64,000 bases of DNA from contig NZ_CP020562.1 in assembly GCF_002082565.1 (NCBI RefSeq), forward strand, positions 2,046,001 through 2,110,000, given 5' to 3'. This document shows, one piece after another, positions 41,421 through 51,125 of this stretch. The DNA is from Halomonas sp. GT. Its GTDB lineage: Bacteria > Pseudomonadota > Gammaproteobacteria > Pseudomonadales > Halomonadaceae. The notes under the pieces were generated by a model. That model had not been told where the DNA came from, did no database searches, and saw only the letters and a program-made list of their open reading frames with translations. Both the position numbers and the translations under genes were made by a program. Every line of letters starts with the position of its first letter. The first letter of the stretch is position 1.

Positions 41421-42470
41421 TCACCCAAATGCGTTAAGGAGCTCTTCTTCACAAACAGCATCAGATACCTTGCTACTTTTGGCTTTACTAGCTTTTAATT
41501 TTTTTGCCACTTGGCTGCCAAACTTAGATTCGAGGCAAGAAAAGAAGTGATCCATAACAAAATTAACACCTACTGGGTTTACACTTCTTTGATTAGGCTC
41601 AAAAAACATTCCTTTGAAGACTGGACTGTTAATAATTTCATAAGAGGGAAAATAATCAACGCTCTTTTGATTTCTTGCGGCTTGACCAGCAACAGCCCGG
41701 AGAATAGACTTTGATTCCATAGTTGCTATAAGAACATTATTATCTGAATTAGTTGCTGTTAGTGGCACTGGGGAAACTGTCAGTATAAACTTAATCCTGG
41801 GATTTTCTTTACGCATTAAATTCATGGCTATATTTAAATTTTTTATTACATCACCAAATTGCTGATTCTTAAAAACGTGCTCACCTTCTATATATTCACC
41901 GGCTGCCGTACCAGGGCACATAGGATATTCATAACCATTTTTGGAATTAAACCAACTCTCAGTTAAACCTAAAGTAAAAACGAAGAAAGTTGATTGCTTG
42001 ATAGATTCGCGAAACGCTAAGACTGTCTCCATTTGAGACTTCCTAAGTTCGTCGATACTAGCAAAACCGCCCGGTTCAACTACAGGTCTAAAAGGATCAT
42101 AATATCTACCTTCTTTTTCCCACACTTCATCAGGGATACTCTTCTCCCCTAAAGCCCACTCGACCCACTGCCTAAGAAGAGAAGTGGTATAAATATTACC
42201 TGTTCGAGCTGAGAAAATCTCATAGTTAAATTTTTTCCTATTTTCTGAAGAAAGTCCTCCGGGTGGTAACTCAGTTATCAACCAATTAAACCCTCTTGAC
42301 TTTAATGCATTTCCTATATGCTGTGCAAAACATGACCCAAAAGTTGTAACCTTGCTGTTCGTAACTATATTGAACTTAGGATCCCATAGATCCGAAATAT
42401 CAAACATTGATTTGCTAGCCACAGCTTTTTTCCAAAATGCCTTTTCTGGCAAACTGCTATAGGGATTCAT
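41421..42470 (-). CDS. GSCFA-domain protein
   Basis: This 349-residue protein has the signature VTTFGSCFAQHIGNAL near residue 45 and FVFTLGLTESWF, both typical of the GSCFA family, an SGNH-hydrolase-like group. IKFILTVSPVPLTAT and a C-terminal lysine-rich tail follow. The ATG at 42470 has GGAG upstream; a TTG at 42491 is less likely. Function in the family is not established, though links to polysaccharide acyl modification are often suspected. It forms an operon with the SGNH gene and shares its low G+C. Confidence 0.8.
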   Translation of the reverse strand: MNPYSSLPEKAFWKKAVASKSMFDISDLWDPKFNIVTNSKVTTFGSCFAQHIGNALKSRGFNWLITELPPGGLSSENRKKFNYEIFSARTGNIYTTSLLRQWVEWALGEKSIPDEVWEKEGRYYDPFRPVVEPGGFASIDELRKSQMETVLAFRESIKQSTFFVFTLGLTESWFNSKNGYEYPMCPGTAAGEYIEGEHVFKNQQFGDVIKNLNIAMNLMRKENPRIKFILTVSPVPLTATNSDNNVLIATMESKSILRAVAGQAARNQKSVDYFPSYEIINSPVFKGMFFEPNQRSVNPVGVNFVMDHFFSCLESKFGSQVAKKLKASKAKSSKVSDAVCEEELLNAFG

Positions 42471-42612
42471 ATACAAGAGCACTCCACTCAAATCTGGTTA
42501 AACCTACTGTTCATCATATCATGCCAGCTTTCGCGAGACGAAGTAAAACTCAGTGATCAGCAGCATCTCCGCCTAACATGCAGACCTAGCCGTATTCTCT
42601 CCTATCTGCCGT

Positions 42613-42735
42613 TTATAGTGCTTCTAGCACCCTGCACGGCGGTCCATCGATGGAAATGCCTCGATAAAAAAAGCCCATGGCCTCGTCTTCTTTCCAGTCC
42701 GTCAGCCTAAACTCAGTGACCAGCTCACTTTTCAC
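42613..42735 (-). CDS. Possible 40-residue small protein at the end of the late operon
   Basis: A GTG-started frame at 42735 reads VKSELVTEFRLTDWKEDEAM and ends at TAA 42613-42615. It begins just after the stop of the preceding 85-residue gene. The ribosome binding site is weak. A coding function is plausible from composition but unproven. Confidence 0.35.
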   Translation of the reverse strand: MKSELVTEFRLTDWKEDEAMGFFYRGISIDGPPCRVLEAL

Positions 42736-42740
42736 GCCGA

Positions 42741-42998
42741 TCAGCGCTCTAGATACGCAAACTTCACCTGCTGATACCCCACTCGACGCTCTACGCCGCT
42801 CTCCACGTTTTTCACGACCACTTGGCCAAACGAGTGCCGTGGATACTCCTGCACTTCATATCGGCCAACGAACTCGGGGCCTGATTTAATGGCTACCTCA
42901 ACTCCCGGCGGCAGTTCTTTCTGTAGCGCGGCGTCCATTTTTTCACGCGCATCACGGGCGGCATCGTTCAGCTTGTCGATATTTGGAAATTCAGACAT
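42741..42998 (-). CDS. Small phage protein of unknown function
   Basis: This 85-residue protein has a charged helical N-terminus (KLNDAARDAREKMDAALQKE) and a beta-rich C-terminal half ending GYQQVKFAYLER. It follows the tail fibre gene by 34 bases on the same strand and has an AAGGATT-like site upstream. No family recognised; position suggests a tail-fibre chaperone or late accessory protein. Confidence 0.6.
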   Translation of the reverse strand: MSEFPNIDKLNDAARDAREKMDAALQKELPPGVEVAIKSGPEFVGRYEVQEYPRHSFGQVVVKNVESGVERRVGYQQVKFAYLER

Positions 42999-43032
42999 TG
43001 GGTAATCCTTTTTTTAGGCACAAAAAAACCGC

Positions 43033-43992
43033 TTACGCGGCGTCGGTGGGTTCAGCTTGCCCCGGTTCCGGCATACTCAAACGCAGGTCAATCCAGCGGT
43101 CGTCGGGTATATCCATAGGGTCGCCCGCAACAACAGCAACCGCGTCAAAGTCAAAACGACGGCTAAACGTGCGTACGGTGATCGTCCCATCCTCTGCCTG
43201 CTCTGTTTCTATAAAGCAGAGACGATTGCCGTTTGCATCCTGCGGGATCTCTATTGTCCAGCCCTCAGTGGCGAACCCCAGTGATCCGTTAATGGTGTAG
43301 ACGCCAACGTCATCGTGAGTCGCCATAACCCCCTCTGCTTCGACATTAGCAGCGCCCGATCCAGCTGACATAAAGCCTTGTTCCTCGTTCAGCGCTACAG
43401 CTGACGTGTTGGCTAAACGAAAAATGGGGGACGCAGATTTGATAAATCCGTTTGAATCAACAGTGGTGTTCGCAGAATCTAGAAAATAGCGCCAACCTGA
43501 TACATTTCCATCTCTTATCCTGGCGTAATGCACATTGCCAGAGTCGGGAAAAACTAGGCGATAATTTCTGTATGCAGTGCCAAACACTGCAACGACACCT
43601 TGGGTGGATACACCTGTAGGCCTGTCCGAAACGGTGACACCATTGCCGTAGGTATAAATCCCGCCACCAGGATAGTTAGTTCCGTTAGGTAACAATTCAC
43701 TTGAAGTGTAATTTTCGTATGTAGGACCAATGCCGTACTTGCCTTCGGTTAGTAATCGCCCGCTGCCAGTGGTTTCACGCCCCGCTACATTGACAATCTG
43801 CAGCGCGGTTTGTAGCGCCGATAAGTTGCCAATCGGCGCACTAGATAGGTCATCAATCAGCGCCAAATTGCCAAGCGTGCCACTCTGGCCAACGTTAATG
43901 CCGCCCTTTAATACATTGGCTAGGTCTTGAGCGAGCCGCCCAACTTCAGCAAGCCATTCGTTTGTTTGATCATAGTTCGTGGGTGTGGCCAT
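43033..43992 (-). CDS. Phage tail fibre protein
   Basis: This 319-residue protein has an N-terminal segment (NYDQTNEWLAEVGRLAQDLANVL) that could join it to the tail, a Gly/Ser/Thr/Asn-rich middle typical of beta fibres, and a C-terminal module (GSLGFATEGWTIEIPQDANG, DDRWIDLRLSMPEP). It sits 12 bases after J in transcription order, the place of lambda side or tip fibres, and probably binds the host receptor. Confidence 0.75.
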   Translation of the reverse strand: MATPTNYDQTNEWLAEVGRLAQDLANVLKGGINVGQSGTLGNLALIDDLSSAPIGNLSALQTALQIVNVAGRETTGSGRLLTEGKYGIGPTYENYTSSELLPNGTNYPGGGIYTYGNGVTVSDRPTGVSTQGVVAVFGTAYRNYRLVFPDSGNVHYARIRDGNVSGWRYFLDSANTTVDSNGFIKSASPIFRLANTSAVALNEEQGFMSAGSGAANVEAEGVMATHDDVGVYTINGSLGFATEGWTIEIPQDANGNRLCFIETEQAEDGTITVRTFSRRFDFDAVAVVAGDPMDIPDDRWIDLRLSMPEPGQAEPTDAA

Positions 43993-44004
43993 GTGGCCTC
44001 CTTC

Positions 44005-47000
44005 TTAGCGTTTAATACCTTTTACAGTCATATTTCGACCATAGGCAGTTGCTTTGTTTTTCCCTGATGTATCACGAATAGCAAAAGCGACCGATGTCAC
44101 ATTTGCTGGTATCGTCCTCATAAAAACTTTACCTGGGACGTTCCATTGAGCCCCAACGCTCACTCCTGATGATGTAACAATCGTATTGGTTGCCCACACT
44201 ACCGACTCCCATAAGGGGTCATTAAAACTTCCAAAATCATCGGTTCCAGGCGTATAGACCTTCATTTCAATAACGCATCGGTCAGTTTCTGAAGTGCCCG
44301 CAAATTCGATGGTGGCTGACGCTGTCACCTCTGCCAACGTCCCTGGGCTGTCGTACTGTACGTTCATTACCGTAGTCCAACTGCCTGTTAGCGGAGTAGG
44401 GCCATTCGATTGCCCGCCAACCGGTACAGTCACAGCGTTTCCCGCTAGCTTTAGCGTAGTTACGGCAGCGTTCTCAATCTGAGCGTTCTTAATTAAAACG
44501 TTCTTTATCTGCGCCCATTGAACTTCCAGCTGCTCTACAGCAATGAAAGCAGCTTGTAGTTTGTCGTTTTCAAATACTAAGCTGCCAGTGCTACTTCTAA
44601 GCTTTGTAATCGTTAGTGCGTCAATAAAGGCTTCGGGCATGATGACGCGCCCATCACTCACCACAAACGCGGTCACCAACTGATTGTTGACTGGATTTAG
44701 GATGGCGAACTGATTGGCGATACCGATGATTTGTGCTTCCTCTCCGGCTACCTGAACACCAATCACCCCCTTTACGCCGTTGACATTAACCGTCGTAACG
44801 GCCTGGGCGACGGCCCCAGACACAGGATCGTAGACGGCTGACAACTCTTGTTGAACGGATGCCAACTCATCATCAACAGCGACCTCAAACGCATCAATAC
44901 GACCTGCTAACGCCTGCTGATCATCACTAAGCGCAACGATAGTGGACTCAGCGGTGGCCAACCGCTCGTCGGTGGCGGCTTGGTACTGGCTAACGTCACT
45001 CGCTAACGACTGCTGATCATTAGCGAGTGTCGTTAACGTGTTACCTACCGATGCCGCGTTATCTTCGAACTCGCTACGTAATGCCTGGTTAGTACTTGCA
45101 AGAGCAGCATCTTCCGACGCCCTGGTGGTTTCTTCCGTCGCTACCCTCGCATTAACGCCATCCAATGCCGACTGCATCTGAGACGATGTAGCCGCCAGCG
45201 CTTGGGTATCGTCAGCCAGCGTCGTGATCCGCTGCTCAAAATCCGCCGTAGAATCGTTATAAGCCGCACTCAGGCTGTCCAACGTCTGCCCTATCGACTG
45301 GGTTTGGTTTACCAGTGCGGTAATGCTCTGGCTAACCTCAACGCTACTGTCGTCGTATTCCGAGCGCAGCGTGTTAAGCGCACTGGATAGCGCTTGATTG
45401 GCATTCGTTAACGCTGTGAGCTGCTGATCAACGGTCGCTTTGTTGTCACCGAATACCGCCGATAACTCGATAATCCGTTGGGCTAACGACTGTTCTTCAT
45501 CCATGCGCACCACGTTTTCAACGTCAACAATAGCGTTGCCCAGTGCGTTCTGGGCTTGCAGTGATGCGTTGTAAACGGCCTGGGCTAGCTCATTCAGCGC
45601 GATCGTTTGCGTGTTCTCGCTTGCCGTCGCGGTATTGTCATCCACGTCCGAGCGTAGAGCGTTAGCCTGCTGGGTGAGCGCTTGGGTGTCGTCAGCCAGT
45701 GTCGTTATCCGCTGTTCAAAATCCGCCGTAGAATCGTTGTAAGCGGCACTCAGGCTGTCCAACGTCTGCCCTATCGACTGGGTTTGGTTTACCAGTGCGG
45801 TAATGCTCTGGCTAACCTCAACGCTACTGTCGTCGTATTCCGAGCGCAGCGTGTTAAGCGCACTGGATAGCGCTTGGTTGGCATTCGTCAACGCTGTTAG
45901 TTGCTGATCAACGGTCGCTTTGTTGTCACCGAATACCGCCGATAACTCGATAATCCGTTGGGCTAACGACTGTTCTTCATCCGTGCGCACCACGTTTTCA
46001 ACGTCAACAATAGCGTTACCCAAGGCGTTCTGGGCTTGCAATGATGCGTTGTAAACCGCTTGGGCTAGTTCATTCAGCGCGATCGTTTGCGTGTTCTCGC
46101 TTGCCGTCGCGGTATTGTCATCCACGTCCGAACGCAACGCGTTGGCCTGCTGGGTGAGCGCCTGCGTATCGTCAGCCAGAACCGTCAAACTGTCCTCAGC
46201 GGTGGCCAACCGCCCATCCGTCGCGGCTTGGTACTGACTAACGTCACTGGCCAACGATTGCTGATCATTAGCGAGTGTCGTTAACGTGTTACCTACTGAT
46301 GCCGCGTTATCTTCGAACTCGCTGCGTAATGCCTGGTTAGCACTTGCAAGAGCGGCATCTTCCGACGCCCTGGTGGTTTCTTCCGTCGCTACCCTCGCAT
46401 TAACGCCATCCAATGCCGACTGCAGCTGAGATGAGGTGGCCGCCAGCGCTTGCGTATCATCAGCCAGCGTCGTGATCCGCTGCTCAAAATCCGCCGTAGA
46501 ATCGTTATAAGCCGCGCTCAGGCTGTCCAACGTCTGCCCTATCGACTGGGTTTGGTTTACCAGTGCGGTAATGCTCTGGCTAACCTCAACGCTGCTGTCG
46601 TCGTATTCGCTACGCAGTGTGTTAAGCGCACTGGATAGCGCTTGATTGGCATTCGTTAACGCTGTTAGTTGCTGATCAACGGTCGCTTTGTTGTCACCGA
46701 ATACCGCCGATAACTCGATAATCCGTTGGGCTAACGACTGCTCTTCGTCAGTACGCACCACGTTTTCGACATCAACAATGGCGTTACCCAAGGCGTTCTG
46801 GGCTTGCAATGATGCGTTGTAAACCGCTTGGGCTAGTTCATTCAGCGCGATCGTTTGCGTGTTCTCGCTTGCCGTCGCGGTATTTTCATCCACGTCCGAG
46901 CGTAGAGCGTTAGCCTGCTGGGTGAGCGCTTGGGTATCGTCAGCCAGAACCGTCAAACTGTCCTCAGCAGTTGCCAACCGCCCGTCGGTGGCGGCTTGGT

Positions 47001-50000
47001 ACTGGCTAACGTCACTGGCCAACGATTGCTGATCATTAACGAGTGTCGTTAACGTATTACCTATCGATGCCGCGTTATCTTCGAACTCGCTACGTAATGC
47101 CTGGTTAGCGGTAGCGAGGGCTTGTGTGTCGTCTGACAGGGTCGTGAGCTGCTGCCGAATATCCGCAATGGCACCTTCATACTCTGTACGTAATCCCGTG
47201 ATACTACTGCTCAGCGATTGCGCCGTGTCTGACAACAACGTGATTTGCTGATCAAACGCAGCAGTCGTGTCATCGTATTCAGTGCGTAGCTGTGTCAGAG
47301 AGGCGGCAATCGCTTCTGTGGTGGTCGCCAACGTGGTAAGCCGTTCCGTCAGCGACGCGCTGGCGGTCTCCAGTTCTGCGCGCAGCGTAGCAATACGCTG
47401 GGCTAACGCCTGCTCTTCGCCCACACGCACGACGCTTTCTACATCCATGACCGCATTGCTCAGCGCCACCTGAGCCTGCAGGCTGGCGGTCTGAATTTGC
47501 TGCTCCAGTGCGACAAGGTCTAAATCGTCGAGCGCTTTTTGAGCCCGAGTAATGGCGTCACTCGCGGTTTGTTGTGCAGCGAGTGCACTGCTGCCCGCAC
47601 CACTGGCAACATCCATTGCCGTTTGTGCATCAACGGCCGCTTGGTCGGCGGCTGCCTGGGCGGCATCTACACCCACGCCATTCGCCTGAGCCTCAGCAAG
47701 GGCTGCCTGAGCTTCAGCTAACGCATCACTCGCTGCTAATTGGGCGCCTTTGGCATCAGTATCTGCTTGATCCGCAGTGGCTTGCGCAGCGGTTACCGCT
47801 ACCGCATTCGCTTGCGCTAAATCCAATGCTTCCCGGGCGTCATTCAGTGCATTATCAGCAGTTGCTTGGGCCGCATCTACCCCGTTTCCAGCGGACACTG
47901 CAGCGTCCAACGCTGCCTGAGCATCAGCAATCGCCTGAGTTGCTGATTGCTGTGCAGCGTCCACATCCTCGCTGACACTACTGATAGCATCGTTAACGTT
48001 GTTAACGTCATTTTCGAACTGATCAACGATGCCGCCTGGCTTGCGTAGATCCTTATCCACAGCACCCAGAATGTCGTCGAAATCTTCTGCAGTGGTCGCT
48101 TGCACGGGAAACCAGCTCGATACGCCGTAAACGTTCACGCCGCGCACGTAGTAGTAATACGTAGTCGCCGACTTCAGGCCCGTGTCAGTAAGTACCGTGG
48201 CCACGCCAATATTGATGGCGTTGCTTTCGATCATGGCCGTCTCTAACGCCACCTGACTGCGCCAAAACTCCCACACTTGGCCAGGGTACTGCCCTTTGGG
48301 GCGCAGAGTAACGCTAAATGTGCCAACTTCAATATCGACGCTGTCGGGCGGCACAGGTAACAACAGACCTGTGATATTCGTGGTCAGTGCAGCCCAGGGC
48401 GAAGCGGTACCAATCCCCGTCACACCTCGCACCCTAATCATCCACTGCCCAGGCTCTACATCGCGTAGGTCAATACTGGTCCCACTTTCCGTATAGACAG
48501 TTCTCCAGCGCAGGTCGCTAGGGCCTTGCACTTCGACGATGTAGCGCAAGACGCGTGGATCGTCGCTGGGCGTCCAACTGATCGTCATGCCCTGGTGCTC
48601 GGTACCGCCTGCCAGGTAGGTGAACGCTTGTGCGGTAATGCTGTAGGGCGCGACAACTGGGCCGGTGGGCAGCAGCGAGTAGCTGGGCAGTTCAAGATCA
48701 ATACCCAGCTCGATGCGAGCATATTTCGTTGGGTCATGCTCAAGCGCAGTGATGTGGTATTCAAGGCGCCCTTTTTCATCAGAGCTTTCAGAATTAGCGA
48801 GCACACGGAATTGGCGTGGCTCAACCGACTGACTCGATAAAATCCACATAGCACCGTTTACGGGCACAGCAGACAACGGCTGGGATAGTTGAACTTGGGG
48901 GCCATTGAATGACCCAACGGGCCGACGCTCTGGACGTCCGTTGGGCAACATCACATCAATAAACCAGCTATTTCCGTTAGCCTGCTCAGGTACTTGGTCT
49001 AGTGTAAGTGAATCAAGCCCCGTCGCGGTTAGGCGACCACCGAGACGCGCGCCGGCTGTCGATGGGTCAGAGATTTTAATAATGTCGCCAGGTCGAACAT
49101 CCGCATGGTCAACGCTACAGCGATAAGAGACGGTTTCTGTCTCGGCACGCTCACTGGCTAAAATCCATTTACCCAAACGGTGCGCCTGAGCACGACTAGT
49201 GCACGCTACGGCATCAACATCAATCTTCCGATACCCAAACTGCTCAAGTGCCTCCGAGTCCTCGACAACTTCAACGCTTAATTGATACTGATCATCGGGG
49301 TCGTTGTAGCTGACATGAGCGACTGAATGGCGGGCTTTAAGGGCTGTGCCTTCGTAAACAAACTCACCATCAATGACGTTCGCCGGCGTCACCAATTTAA
49401 CGGGGTCACTAGGCATATCCGCCACTGGCATAACCGTATTGGTTCCCCAATACGTCATACCACGAAAGGCGCTGGCAAGCGTATGCAGTGCACGCATGGC
49501 GTCGACTTCATCCGCCATAACAGTGTTAAACGTAAAGCGAGGCTCTTCGCCACCAAAGCCGTCAGGAACAAGCTCATCGCAATACTGAGCGATGCGGTAA
49601 AGCTCCCATTTATCGACGTTACGCAAACCGGCGCCATAGCGTACTTTCATGGCCACGTCGTAATAACACCAGGCAGGGTTATCACTCCACGCTAACTTGA
49701 AATTGCCGCCCCAAAAGCCTGAGTAGGCGCGCGTTTCCGGGTCGTAGTTATCTGGCACCTGAACAACCAGGCCATATACTTCGTAAGCACGTGGCGGAAT
49801 TTGATTACCAAATTGCTGGGCATCTACTTCAACCCCCACCAAAGCGCTGTCAGGGTAGCTCAGCTTCGCATCGGTAATGGTAGTGAAGTACGCCCAATAG
49901 GTATCATTCTGCTTTGTTGCTGTGTCATCGTCGTGAGAAATTCGACGCAGGCGAACATCCCATGGCCCAGCCCCGTCTAGCTCAATACGATAGCTACGCT

Positions 50001-50532
50001 GGTAAGGACTAGTGGTTTTACCCTCAATCGTATCCCGCCGTTTTTCTTGCCAGCTGCCATTCTCCAATCGAACATCAATCGCGAGCTCAACAGTCGTACC
50101 CAACAAGTCACCATTATCAACATTCTGATAGCTGAGCGCTGGCAGTTGTATGGTCACGCGAACAGCATCGACACCCGGCGTATTAATGGTGCGGATAACT
50201 GGTGACCCTTGCTTTACTTGCGCAGATACTTCAGTGGTCGATTCAACAGCAGGGAATCCCGGTATGTGTGCTTGGTCGGGCTCTCCGTTGCGGGTATGCA
50301 CCGTAACGCCTTCAAAGTTCCAGTCGCCATTTGCCGCCTGCAATGGCGTGCCATCGAAATAGATTGACTGCATACCGTTGACTAAGCCGCCAATCGGGCC
50401 TTCACCTAGCAAGTCAATAATGCGGGCCTTGGATGTTGCACGCAAAGTGTTCGGCGCTTCTTGGGGTGTACGTTGGCTACCACCGCCGCTGCCCTTACCA
50501 CCGCCGCCAGCACCTTCAATTAACTGTTTCAT
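44005..50532 (-). CDS. J: Tail tip attachment protein J-like, giant with internal repeats
   Basis: This 2175-residue protein is about twice lambda J (about 1130). The N-terminal third is J-like (ARIIDLLGEGPIGGLVNGMQ; YAGF-type barrel; WILASERAETETV). FN3-like modules lie around 630-830, then a very long Ala/Gln/Asp-rich coiled coil from about 850 to 1890 holding the repeat array, then the J C-terminal domain (VNVNGVKGVIGVQVAGEE, AFIDALTITKL). A Gly-rich N-terminus (GAGGGGKGSGGGS) is typical. It sits at the tail tip and recognises the receptor. The start overlaps gene I in ATGA. Confidence 0.93.
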   Translation of the reverse strand: MKQLIEGAGGGGKGSGGGSQRTPQEAPNTLRATSKARIIDLLGEGPIGGLVNGMQSIYFDGTPLQAANGDWNFEGVTVHTRNGEPDQAHIPGFPAVESTTEVSAQVKQGSPVIRTINTPGVDAVRVTIQLPALSYQNVDNGDLLGTTVELAIDVRLENGSWQEKRRDTIEGKTTSPYQRSYRIELDGAGPWDVRLRRISHDDDTATKQNDTYWAYFTTITDAKLSYPDSALVGVEVDAQQFGNQIPPRAYEVYGLVVQVPDNYDPETRAYSGFWGGNFKLAWSDNPAWCYYDVAMKVRYGAGLRNVDKWELYRIAQYCDELVPDGFGGEEPRFTFNTVMADEVDAMRALHTLASAFRGMTYWGTNTVMPVADMPSDPVKLVTPANVIDGEFVYEGTALKARHSVAHVSYNDPDDQYQLSVEVVEDSEALEQFGYRKIDVDAVACTSRAQAHRLGKWILASERAETETVSYRCSVDHADVRPGDIIKISDPSTAGARLGGRLTATGLDSLTLDQVPEQANGNSWFIDVMLPNGRPERRPVGSFNGPQVQLSQPLSAVPVNGAMWILSSQSVEPRQFRVLANSESSDEKGRLEYHITALEHDPTKYARIELGIDLELPSYSLLPTGPVVAPYSITAQAFTYLAGGTEHQGMTISWTPSDDPRVLRYIVEVQGPSDLRWRTVYTESGTSIDLRDVEPGQWMIRVRGVTGIGTASPWAALTTNITGLLLPVPPDSVDIEVGTFSVTLRPKGQYPGQVWEFWRSQVALETAMIESNAINIGVATVLTDTGLKSATTYYYYVRGVNVYGVSSWFPVQATTAEDFDDILGAVDKDLRKPGGIVDQFENDVNNVNDAISSVSEDVDAAQQSATQAIADAQAALDAAVSAGNGVDAAQATADNALNDAREALDLAQANAVAVTAAQATADQADTDAKGAQLAASDALAEAQAALAEAQANGVGVDAAQAAADQAAVDAQTAMDVASGAGSSALAAQQTASDAITRAQKALDDLDLVALEQQIQTASLQAQVALSNAVMDVESVVRVGEEQALAQRIATLRAELETASASLTERLTTLATTTEAIAASLTQLRTEYDDTTAAFDQQITLLSDTAQSLSSSITGLRTEYEGAIADIRQQLTTLSDDTQALATANQALRSEFEDNAASIGNTLTTLVNDQQSLASDVSQYQAATDGRLATAEDSLTVLADDTQALTQQANALRSDVDENTATASENTQTIALNELAQAVYNASLQAQNALGNAIVDVENVVRTDEEQSLAQRIIELSAVFGDNKATVDQQLTALTNANQALSSALNTLRSEYDDSSVEVSQSITALVNQTQSIGQTLDSLSAAYNDSTADFEQRITTLADDTQALAATSSQLQSALDGVNARVATEETTRASEDAALASANQALRSEFEDNAASVGNTLTTLANDQQSLASDVSQYQAATDGRLATAEDSLTVLADDTQALTQQANALRSDVDDNTATASENTQTIALNELAQAVYNASLQAQNALGNAIVDVENVVRTDEEQSLAQRIIELSAVFGDNKATVDQQLTALTNANQALSSALNTLRSEYDDSSVEVSQSITALVNQTQSIGQTLDSLSAAYNDSTADFEQRITTLADDTQALTQQANALRSDVDDNTATASENTQTIALNELAQAVYNASLQAQNALGNAIVDVENVVRMDEEQSLAQRIIELSAVFGDNKATVDQQLTALTNANQALSSALNTLRSEYDDSSVEVSQSITALVNQTQSIGQTLDSLSAAYNDSTADFEQRITTLADDTQALAATSSQMQSALDGVNARVATEETTRASEDAALASTNQALRSEFEDNAASVGNTLTTLANDQQSLASDVSQYQAATDERLATAESTIVALSDDQQALAGRIDAFEVAVDDELASVQQELSAVYDPVSGAVAQAVTTVNVNGVKGVIGVQVAGEEAQIIGIANQFAILNPVNNQLVTAFVVSDGRVIMPEAFIDALTITKLRSSTGSLVFENDKLQAAFIAVEQLEVQWAQIKNVLIKNAQIENAAVTTLKLAGNAVTVPVGGQSNGPTPLTGSWTTVMNVQYDSPGTLAEVTASATIEFAGTSETDRCVIEMKVYTPGTDDFGSFNDPLWESVVWATNTIVTSSGVSVGAQWNVPGKVFMRTIPANVTSVAFAIRDTSGKNKATAYGRNMTVKGIKR
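44944..47109 (-). repeat. 480-bp and 288-bp direct repeat array inside J
   Basis: Three near-identical 480-bp units X (160 codons, opening LTQQANALRSDV and closing LADDTQA) lie at 46447-46926, 45679-46158 and 45199-45678. A 288-bp unit Y (opening LAATSSQLQS) lies at 46159-46446, with partial copies at 46927-47109 and 44944-45198. In coding order: Y-part, X, Y, X, X, Y-part. All lengths are multiples of three, so the frame is kept. Confidence 0.92.
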
Positions 50533-51125
50533 GCATCCAATTCCTCAGCGGACATACCCGCACTAACAACGACACTCCCCACGAGCACACGACCATAGAT
50601 CAGCGGCACCGGGAGCCCTTGCGTTGACGTATTTACTGGCCCATTAAATAAAAATGATGGGCGCTGGTCCGGCGTCTCTCGCTCGCTGTAATTGCTGCTA
50701 GGTGATGGGGCGAGCATTGTAGAAACACCACCCAACGCCAGCGCGGTACCAAAGGTAGCCAATCCCCCTTTTGTGATAATTCCAGCACCAAATACACCCG
50801 CACCTGGCACTAGAAAGCTGGCACCTATAATTGCAGCGCCTGCTAGCACCTTGCCCACACCATCACTACCTGCGCCCTCAATCGCTGGCATCAGGTGCAA
50901 TGCATCCTGCTTTCCTAACGCCAGCGTCAAGGCCTGCTCATCCAATGCAGTACCTTTTTCAATACTGCCCCGCACCACTTGCCACTGCCCTTGTGCTAAT
51001 GCGTCACGAAGCCCTACTAACTGGGCACATAAGGCGCGCACCACTTCAGCGGTATCACGCGCCGCCAATGAAAAAGGCCCGCCGAAGCGAGCCTTTAGGG
51101 AACCGTGCAAGTGACATTCAATCAT
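50529..51125 (-). CDS. I: Tail assembly protein I-like
   Basis: This 198-residue protein shows an N-terminal ubiquitin-like segment (MIECHLHGSLKARFG), the small-residue hydrophobic middle of lambda I (AGAAIIGASFLVPGAGVFGAG) and the C-terminal LPVPLIYGRVLVGSVVVSAG. It helps assemble the tail tip. It overlaps K and J by 4 bases on each side. Confidence 0.9.
   Translation of the reverse strand: MIECHLHGSLKARFGGPFSLAARDTAEVVRALCAQLVGLRDALAQGQWQVVRGSIEKGTALDEQALTLALGKQDALHLMPAIEGAGSDGVGKVLAGAAIIGASFLVPGAGVFGAGIITKGGLATFGTALALGGVSTMLAPSPSSNYSERETPDQRPSFLFNGPVNTSTQGLPVPLIYGRVLVGSVVVSAGMSAEELDA

Noticed and set aside
45202..46638. Three similar plus-strand frames of 62 codons
   Set aside because: They are antisense images of the repeated units of J, repeated only because J repeats.
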